A DNA stretch of 64,000 nucleotides from Xanthoparmelia taractica (lineage: Eukaryota > Ascomycota > Lecanoromycetes > Lecanorales > Parmeliaceae). Positions 56,801-64,000 of this stretch are shown here, in pieces. The notes beneath the pieces are model-generated. The model was given only the letters and a program-made list of their open reading frames with translations. It searched no databases and was not told the origin of the DNA. The stretch lies in assembly GCA_033085395.1 (NCBI GenBank), contig JANQBS010000013.1, positions 248,001 through 312,000 on the forward strand, in the 5' to 3' direction. The translations under genes were made by a program, and so were the position numbers. Each line of letters starts with the position of its first letter. Positions within the stretch are counted from its first letter, which is position 1.

Positions 56801-58950
56801 GCGATCCGAGGCTGAAAGACGGAGGATCACGAGTGTCTTACTGTGCGATGAGGAAAGAGAGGGCCGATCGAGTGAACAAGGGTGAAAGAGGGACGGAGTA
56901 AGTCATACAAGCCTAAGCGTCTCTGGGAACTACAACTGAGAGCTCGTTGGTGATGCAGCTAATCCCCAAATGAGATGCTACTCTTACCATGCTACCCAGC
57001 GCCATGGTCTCAGAGTACAGTCTGTTGTACTCTCAACGGACTCCTTTACGTGAATTAGAGACCCCAGAGTGCCACGCATATATCACCAGCCGATTTTGCA
57101 GTAGCCAACAAGGAGGGAAATAGAGGTCCATCCCTATCAGAGGGAAGAACAGCGATAGTTCTATACATCAGCACCGTCAGTCCTGAACGGCAAGATCTCT
57201 CGAGGCCAACGTCTTCAGACAAGTTTTACTGTCGACGAACGCGCCGCTAGGATGACTGACCCCAAGGAGCGCTGGGAAAACTCTACCTCAGGATATCAGC
57301 CAAACCTTTGATGTAAGCCTGAGGGATCGATCTTGGGGTGCAGGGCTTTTGCTTGCAGATCCCGGCACAACATGTCGTCGCCGATTGGAGCCAGTCCCCT
57401 TGCGCATCAATAATAGCTGTTCAAGCTACTCGCAGGCGTGTTTGCTGCATGTTTTCAGCTAGGGGTGCTTCAGCCACTCGCCCTAGGATGGAGCTTAGGT
57501 ACTTCTACCTACTTCTACCTTAGACCTAAAACCTGCCGCATATGTACGCCTCAACCCCACACTGATGCGGTCGCATATAGAAGTACCTTAACCGCTAAGG
57601 TCCACGCCCCTGGAAATTCATCAAATCGCTTACGCTTAGTAGTCTCAGTAGTACCTTACTAAAGCGATATTTCGTCAATCACGGTACCGATTTTATATAT
57701 TTACAAATACGTAACGAGGGTAAGCATCATTGAAACGTAAAAGTATTTTAGATACGCTAATAGGGTGGGGTTTTTGTTGGGGGCCAATGGCCTCTTCTGA
57801 AACCCCATCAAGCCCATTCCACGGGGCCCCACCTTGCGTCAGGGTGTACTCCGCAATACTTACTAGTAGCTATTGAAGAAAGAAAAAATTATACGTACTA
57901 AGAAAAGCGAAGATAGAAGATTTATTATTGAAATTAAATCGAGAAAAAGCTTGAAGATAAAGTAGTTTAAATAATTAATATATAAAAGAACCAAATAAAT
58001 ATAGTTACTTATATAACTACGAGTTTAATGTTAAATAGTTTTTATTTATCTAACTATGGATTATCTATTCTTTTAACAATAGTAAGCATAGTCTTACGAT
58101 ATTCGCTAAGAAAATATTAACCCTAAAAGTTAGGTTTTACGATATCTTCTTCTAAGATTTTAGGGAAAAAGTATTTGTTAAAATCTAATCTCCAAGGCTA
58201 ATTCTAAGAGTGGCGAATTATAATTTACAAGTTTGTTGGAATTTAACATCAACTTCTAGTAATCTACATTATATCGTCTAAAAATACATAATTACAGTAT
58301 AGCAATTTCATAGCCTTCCGCTAAGGCACCTTGTTAAAACCTAGGAAAACTGTGACCTGGAAAATATGAGATCGGTTGTACGAAGTCGTGCAGTCTAATG
58401 TCTATTTGCTGCCTCACTGCTGCCAATAGCCAGAGCACTACTGCTTCTTGAAACCCGGTTACAGCCAACCGCAGCTGGCACTGACTGCACTGCTAGATAG
58501 CCAGGATTCAAGCGCAGCCTTTGTCATTGAAAATGAGTCAATCATAAGGATGAAAAGAGTGACTCAGCTGAGTCGTGGACGCCTCTTACGATGCGTCCAG
58601 CACATGCAACTTGCTGGCTGCTCTCCCGCTCTTTTTAACTCTGACCTTTGATATCGGTCCTTGCGATAGGAGGCGGGGAAGCCCGGAGCAGCCCATTGCC
58701 TGATCTAGCAGGAACAAGGGCGGGCGCCTACCAATTTTGTACTCATGCAATGCCAGCGCGGCTAATGGATCTCCTTCACACATTGGCACGACCAAGATAG
58801 GGGGTTTTGATCAAGTGGGGGTGAAATCTTCTACCTAGCGGCAGACGATGTGTGCACTTGCTTACAAGCATTTTAGTCCTGAACGTTGACTCTTACTTAA
58901 CCTTCCCGCTCAACCTAGTAGCTGAAATTTATGATCTCACTTCAGAAGCC
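56801..58950. other. Gene-poor region including an AT-rich patch
   Basis: 2.15 kb without a supported gene. From about 57690 to 58340 the sequence is strikingly AT-rich (see separate entry). The stretch up to 58950 includes the promoter of the Zn2Cys6 gene. A tandem TACTTCTACC word occurs near 57500-57520. Confidence 0.45.
57690..58340. other. AT-rich relic patch
   Basis: About 650 bases dominated by A and T, full of TAA/TTA/ATA words and stops in every frame, in sharp contrast to flanking DNA. This is the usual look of repeat-induced point mutation relics in ascomycetes. No element ends could be defined. Confidence 0.6.
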
Positions 58951-60768
58951 ATGTCGAATTCGGGGCCCCCTGTCTCAAACCCCCTTGGCAAGCGTGGAGC
59001 ATGCGAGCGATGCCGTGGTCAGAAACTCAGATGTATACGTGAGGATCAGAACCAAACCTCCCCTCGAGCCGCGTGTATTCGCTGTTACAAAGCGGGTGCC
59101 ACTTGCAGCTATGGCACAGCAAAGCGTGCCGGTAGATCTCCCGCTTCCAATACTTCCTCCCCTCAAGAGCGAAGAGGAAATGGCGGTGGGCGAACGAAAA
59201 TTGGTGGGACGGCGTCGAGGTCTACCGTCAATACAAGCGGACCGAAGGACTTTTTCCAAAGCGAGGCGGGTACATGGCAGGATCTGCGTGCAACTGCAAA
59301 GCGGGACAGTGGTCAATTGTTAAAAGAGTATACTGTGGACCAAGAGAGTGAAGGGGAGCCTGAGGCACTCAGCGCTTCTTCCCTGCACGACACCTCCAAT
59401 ATCTTGACCGGAGCCCATATCGATTCTCTTGCATCTTCTACGTCTTCAACCGCGAATTTTCCCTGGCTCGACGAAACAATGCCGCCATTCTCCAACCGCG
59501 ATGCAGAAGAAGCTTCGGGTCTGGAATCTTGTGATTCCAAGTATAGCTGGACCTTCCACAACTATCGAGCACAGCCCATGGCAGTCCAAGGACCAACTAT
59601 TTCGGTAAATAGTGACTGTGAACAGCCCGGAAATGGAGGCATAAATGCATATGGATATGCACAATCATGCCTAACCGATACACAGATATCTGGGGTCTCA
59701 TCTGAGGCAATGGATCTGGACTTGCTGACTACCAGCGCCCAAACAGCATCGTTCAATCCGACAAACGATCTCGATGCTCGATCACGTCGGATTCAAGACG
59801 GAAATGGAGAATGGGCGCAATTATCCGAAAACTCTGGCTCGAGCTTAACAGCCAACCCCGCATTATTCAACGATTTGGCTAGGACAGAAGCCGGTATCAA
59901 GTTGGGCACAAAATCCCTCTCGGTCAACGAAATCCAACACCAGCGTATACAAGAGCTCTCTAAATTAGCAACGGATTTGTACGCGCAATTAGCGACTAAC
60001 GATCCGGATAACCATCAGCCTACGTCCGGTACCACGGCGACATTCGAGGACCAATTGGCAGGCAGTGTCCTAGAGAGCTCCAACAGGTTCTTGACGCTGT
60101 TGGGTTCCTTCTCCACGCCAGCCAATTCTTCCTCTACCTCTCCGCCTTCCCCTCCTGCATCTTCAATGGATTATAACAACTCCAACGGGGATTCCAGCGA
60201 CATCGGCACCTCGCCTTCAGTTTCAGCCCAGGATACTGACGACCATGCCATGAACGAACCGGCGCAAAGTTCCCACGTCAAGCTTCTCGCTGGCAGCTCC
60301 GAAGACTCCAAACTGCCTCCCCAGATTGACATGGCGACCGTGCTCCAGCTGCTGACTTGCTACATCCGCATCGTCCACCTCCACAGCATCATGCACGCCC
60401 GCATACTCGACTACATGTTCGCCTTCCTCCAGCACAACGGCCAGCACGTCGATCCCGTCCCTCCAGTCTTCCCCAACATGCAGGTCGGAGGAGTCTCGTT
60501 GAACAGATTCGGCACATTCCAGGTGATTCTACTGCTGCAGATCAGTATGCACGTGCTCGGGGAGATTGAATCGGCGTTAGGGTTGCCCAGGGAGTTCAGA
60601 GTGGGGAAGAGCAAAGGAGGGAGGACCGGGGTCTTGGGAGCGAGTGTCAGTGGGGACTTCGTCAAGTGTTTGATGAGCGAGGGCGCTTGGAGAGGAAAGA
60701 AGGTGGAGTGCGTTAGGGAACAGTTGGGGAACTTGAGAAGGGTGTTGAAAAAGGCCGTTGATCTTTAG
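58951..60768 (+). CDS. Zn2Cys6 transcription factor, AflR-like
   Basis: Single exon, 605 residues from ATG 58951. The open frame begins earlier, at 58852, without an ATG, so 58951 is the first plausible start. The binuclear zinc cluster is complete: C18-x2-C21-x6-C28-x13-C42-x2-C45-x6-C52, with the usual basic QKLRC segment. A long Ser/Thr/Asn-rich middle follows. Near the C-terminus a helical block (LLTCYIRIVHLHSIMHARIL, then GGVSLNRFGTFQVILLLQIS and MHVLGEIESALGLPREFRV) matches the region shared by aflatoxin-regulator-type proteins. Such regulators normally sit inside and switch on a polyketide cluster. Here it converges on the synthase gene 441 bp away, which fits a pathway-specific activator. 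Targets are inferred, not shown. Confidence 0.88.
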   Translation: MSNSGPPVSNPLGKRGACERCRGQKLRCIREDQNQTSPRAACIRCYKAGATCSYGTAKRAGRSPASNTSSPQERRGNGGGRTKIGGTASRSTVNTSGPKDFFQSEAGTWQDLRATAKRDSGQLLKEYTVDQESEGEPEALSASSLHDTSNILTGAHIDSLASSTSSTANFPWLDETMPPFSNRDAEEASGLESCDSKYSWTFHNYRAQPMAVQGPTISVNSDCEQPGNGGINAYGYAQSCLTDTQISGVSSEAMDLDLLTTSAQTASFNPTNDLDARSRRIQDGNGEWAQLSENSGSSLTANPALFNDLARTEAGIKLGTKSLSVNEIQHQRIQELSKLATDLYAQLATNDPDNHQPTSGTTATFEDQLAGSVLESSNRFLTLLGSFSTPANSSSTSPPSPPASSMDYNNSNGDSSDIGTSPSVSAQDTDDHAMNEPAQSSHVKLLAGSSEDSKLPPQIDMATVLQLLTCYIRIVHLHSIMHARILDYMFAFLQHNGQHVDPVPPVFPNMQVGGVSLNRFGTFQVILLLQISMHVLGEIESALGLPREFRVGKSKGGRTGVLGASVSGDFVKCLMSEGAWRGKKVECVREQLGNLRRVLKKAVDL

Positions 60769-61209
60769 TGCTGGGATGGGAGGAGGGAAAGCTAATTTCT
60801 TTTCCCCCATACTTTACATGCTTATAGATCGCGACACCATCGCACAGATTATCTCTTCTAAATTAGAGATGTTCCATATCTGATGCGCCTACGTTACCAT
60901 TCGCCACTATTATCATTTTATTTTAGAACTCTAGATAACGAGATATGAAGTAATGCACGATGAACTCCATTTATAGAGAAAGCACATAAACAAACTTACT
61001 ACAATAAAACCTAGTTATGAGGAGATCCGATATAGCGATATTCGGCTTTTTTTCAAATTTTCGACAGGGTTTGAAAACTTGGGTACCTTTTAGAGCGGGC
61101 CTTGGGCAGAAAGGCTTAGTTTATAGCGATAAATTTTTGGCTGACTGAGCGTACCGTTCTGACCAGTGATTACTGCACTGATAACCAAGGAAAACCCTTC
61201 CGAACTCCT
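60769..61209. other. Convergent intergenic, regulator / polyketide synthase
   Basis: 441 bp with both 3' ends. The word TATAGCGATA occurs at 61031-61040 and 61122-61131, and 60940-61140 is AT-rich; it may be a fragment of a mobile element end. No gene. Confidence 0.45.
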
Positions 61210-64000
61210 TCACAACCCCAATTCCTCAAAGAGAAATTCATACCCTACCCCCACGCCCCCCTGCCACCCCTTCTCGCCTTCCCCAATCCCCAAGTCATGA
61301 ATATGCCTCGCCCCTTGCACCACACCCAACCCCCCCTTCACGCCCATCTCCCGCATCGCCTGGCAAAAAGCCACAGCGGTACCAAACGGTACGATCTCGT
61401 CGGCCGTCCCGTGGATCAGAAACGTCGGGGTCGTGTATTTGCCGTGACGGAGGTGGGCTAGTGGGGAGATGGCGGCTACGCGGTCGGCGCACGGGGGCGC
61501 GGCCCAGGAGGCTTTGCCATTAGAGGAAAGGGAGGAGGAGGAAGAAGAAGGGCGGATGCCGTTGAGGAGGAGCGGAAGCCCGTTTCCTTCTTTGAAGAGG
61601 GAGAGGACGAGCTCGGAGCGTGGGTCGCCGGGGCGCAGCCAGCCTAGGTGACTGCTGTCGGTGTTGTCGGGGGTCACGCTGTAGTTTGTTATCTGGAGGT
61701 GTGGCGTTAGTGATCAGATTGCGGGTTCCGCGGAGGGAGAGGTTAATACGTACTGGTTTTGTGGGCAAGGATGAGATGATATTGTCCATTGAGATTTGCC
61801 GCTCCGGGTACATCTCGGCCCGGCGGACATCGAGATCTGTAGTGGGGGCGGAAGCTAGTGGTTAGCGCATGAGGTAAAAGAAGTGGCAGCACCAAACGTG
61901 GGGGAAAGGAGGAGGAGGAGGGGTAAAGTATGGTAGGGCGCATAAACTCACCTCCAGACTCAAAATCAGTAGGACCATAAAAGCTCAGGATGGCCACTGG
62001 AGGAGTCAACCCTGCCTCTTTGCTCTTCCATGCTGTCGTCATTGCCAAATGCCCTCCGGTCGACCATCCTATCACCACTATCCTCTTTGCATCAATCAGG
62101 ATCCCTTTGCTTTTCACTACAGACTGCAAGTCCGTCTGTGCCCACGCGTATGCATCGCATACATCCGTGATAGGTCCGTCGATGAGATTGATTTCTGGAC
62201 AGAGCCGGTAGTCGATGCTGACGGGGAGGATGTTGTGGGCGAGCAGGAAAGCGGTCTGCAGGGGTCGGATCGCTTTCCTGGAGAGCGTCATGTGTCCGCC
62301 GCCGTGGATCATGAGTGCTAAATACGAGGGACAGGAGTCAGCAGGGGTGCAGGAGTGGAAAATCAGGGGGTAGTGTAACGCTAATTGGGAGATGAGCGTA
62401 TACCGACAGGCATGGCTTTCGAGGAAGCACGGGCAGGTAGGTAGATATCTGCCTCGATTCGAGTGCCGTCTACCTCTTTATACACCACTGTCTGCACGGC
62501 GGGCTGTTTCTCATCGCCACGAGGGGGTGTAGTTACCTTTTGGCTATTGGATGCCACGAGTAGTCGCTGCGTGTTAGTTTCCGGGCTTGGACCACGGGAA
62601 TACGATATGTTAGTGAAGCCGGCCTGTTCAAAACTCCGTACCCATGACTCTGGCGGCTGCAGGGGGTAGGTGGACCCGTCGTTGGCGAGCCACCAGCCTT
62701 CCAGCAAGCCGAAGACGATGTCGTACCAATCGACCAGCTGCGTCACTTCTGAGAGCACCATGAAGCCTTGCGGATTCAAAAGGGTCTTCAGCCTAGTGAT
62801 GGTTTTCGTCTTGTTCATCGTCGCATGTACGCAATTGGTGCCGATGACAACGTCATATGTGTCCCTGAGCGAAGCGGGCATATCGCTCTCCAGGTTCAAG
62901 GACTGAAATTCCATCCAAGGGTACCTGGCAAATTTGGCCTTGGCGCCTTTCACCAGCGAGGGCGATATATCGGTGAATTTGTAGGAGACGGGCACGCCGC
63001 TGGCTTGTATCACTTCGGCGAGCCGCGTAGTCGTGCCGCCGAAGCCAGCGCCTACTTCGAGGATTCGTATGGGGTTGTCTCTGGATGTGTTGCTGCTGGA
63101 GGTCACGACATTGCGGAGGAAGGTTACCAATTGTTCCGTTAGTGTGGATAGCATTGGCGAGGCGCAGTAGTAGTCTTCCATGACTTTTTGGGCTGCGGCG
63201 CCGCGGAACATGAGAGTTATTGGGTCGGTCTTGCCAGTTAGACAGTCGGCTAATTTTGGACCTGTTAAGGCCATAAGTCGAGCTTCGCCACCGTAAAGAG
63301 GGAATTGCGCAAGGAATTGCTCATGAAGGTCCCGAGCTGGCGTGGATGGTGGCTGTCTGCTGCCCCGGATAAGTTCCAACCCCTGCCTGGCCAAGAGATC
63401 ATGCTTCTCGAGGATCTCGAGCAGTCGATTCATCACCTTCCCGTGTTTCGGCTGATGGGAGATTGAGGGAACTCGCTGGCCTTGAGGGATCCGACTGATG
63501 TCTGAACCTAAAGCTTGAAAAGCCTCACATATATATGCTAGTAGCAGCTCATCTTGTTTTGGAGCTACTTTTGCCCAGTAATCCAGGAACCCACGTTTAG
63601 CCGCCGCTTGGTGGAAAGACGCCTCGCATTCGACCAGCGCGTCCATAGGACTCGCTAGCTTGACCCCGTTGCTCTGTCCCTTCTCGACAGGAGTGTTGTT
63701 CTCGAAGCTGCTTGATACATCTGGGCGTGCTTGATTGGTTGCCTTTTCAGCGGATGCTGGCGAAGAAGATGCCTCCTGGTCTTTGCCTCCTACTCCTAGG
63801 AAGTCCAAAATTTCCTGCACCGTGGAGTCCAGGGTGAACCTGTCATCCTCGATTTCTATCTCGAACGCGTCCTCAAGGTCGCCTTTTAGCTCAACGGCTG
63901 AAAGTGAATCGATACCAAGTTCTCCAAGGCTGGCTTTGCCCTCGATGGATGCAATGGAGGCTCCCGAGGTCTCGGAAAGCAACTTCAAAGCGACCTGGTG
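61210..64000 (-). CDS. Non-reducing polyketide synthase, C-terminal part (ACP-CMeT-hydrolase)
   Basis: Partial; the 5' part lies beyond the window. Four exons are visible (62404-64000, 61952-62317, 61754-61836, 61210-61692; introns 62318-62403, 61837-61951, 61693-61753), giving 842 residues. An acyl carrier domain occupies about 1-75, with its phosphopantetheine Ser in ELGIDSLSAVEL. A linker rich in Ser and Pro follows. A C-methyltransferase spans about 240-480, with the SAM loop ILEVGAGFGGTTTRLAEV and the later GTNCVHAT. The last 310 residues are an alpha/beta hydrolase: oxyanion MIHGGGHM, nucleophile GWSTGGH near 617, acid GTADEIVP and His in ARHIHD. ACP-MT-hydrolase order is that of non-reducing synthases making C-methylated orsellinic-type aromatics. 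The product cannot be told from this end. Confidence 0.93.

Overview
The window comes from the nuclear genome of a filamentous ascomycete (Pezizomycotina). The evidence is many short introns (mostly 47-90 nt) with GT..AG ends and CTAAC-like branch sites, plus a gene set typical of the group: Skt5-type chitin synthase regulator, ATG9, COG6, OXR1, TRM10, a Zn2Cys6 regulator and a non-reducing polyketide synthase. I cannot fix the class from sequence alone. All exon structures were built by hand by joining reading frames at splice signals. For every complete multi-exon gene, the summed exon length is divisible by three.

Left and centre (1-47 kb) is mostly conserved housekeeping DNA. In order: the 3' end of GUF1 (+); RNA polymerase III largest subunit (+); a MYST acetyltransferase of SAS2 type (-) with a TA-flanked MITE 157 bp upstream of its ATG; a conserved-looking protein of unknown function (-); a PhzF-family protein (-); UDP-glucose:glycoprotein glucosyltransferase (+); a CCCH zinc-finger protein (-); the meiotic factor HOP2 (-); an SKT5/CHS4-type chitin synthase activator (-); CHL1 helicase (+); a MIT-AAA ATPase (-); mitoferrin (-); ATG9 (-); COG6 (+); OXR1 (-); TRM10 (-); and a Ser/Thr-rich single-pass surface protein (+).

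The right third (47-64 kb) looks accessory. It holds a 4 kb tract of broken Ser/Thr/Pro-rich reading frames, microsatellites, a secreted berberine-bridge-like FAD oxidase (-), a nearly full-length but frameshifted aldo-keto reductase pseudogene (-), an AT-rich relic patch, a Zn2Cys6 regulator with an AflR-like C-terminus (+), and the 3' part of a polyketide synthase (ACP, C-methyltransferase, alpha/beta-hydrolase release domain) running off the window (-). I infer the edge of a secondary-metabolite cluster whose regulator and synthase converge, with decayed cluster genes on the near side.

The most unusual observations are: a 5-nt microexon inside the Walker A codons of CHL1; 10-nt and 13-nt microexons in HOP2; a 12-nt terminal exon that supplies the prenylation box of the chitin synthase activator; the MITE in the SAS2 promoter; and the aldo-keto reductase pseudogene beside the polyketide cluster. 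I saw no rRNA, tRNA or CRISPR array.
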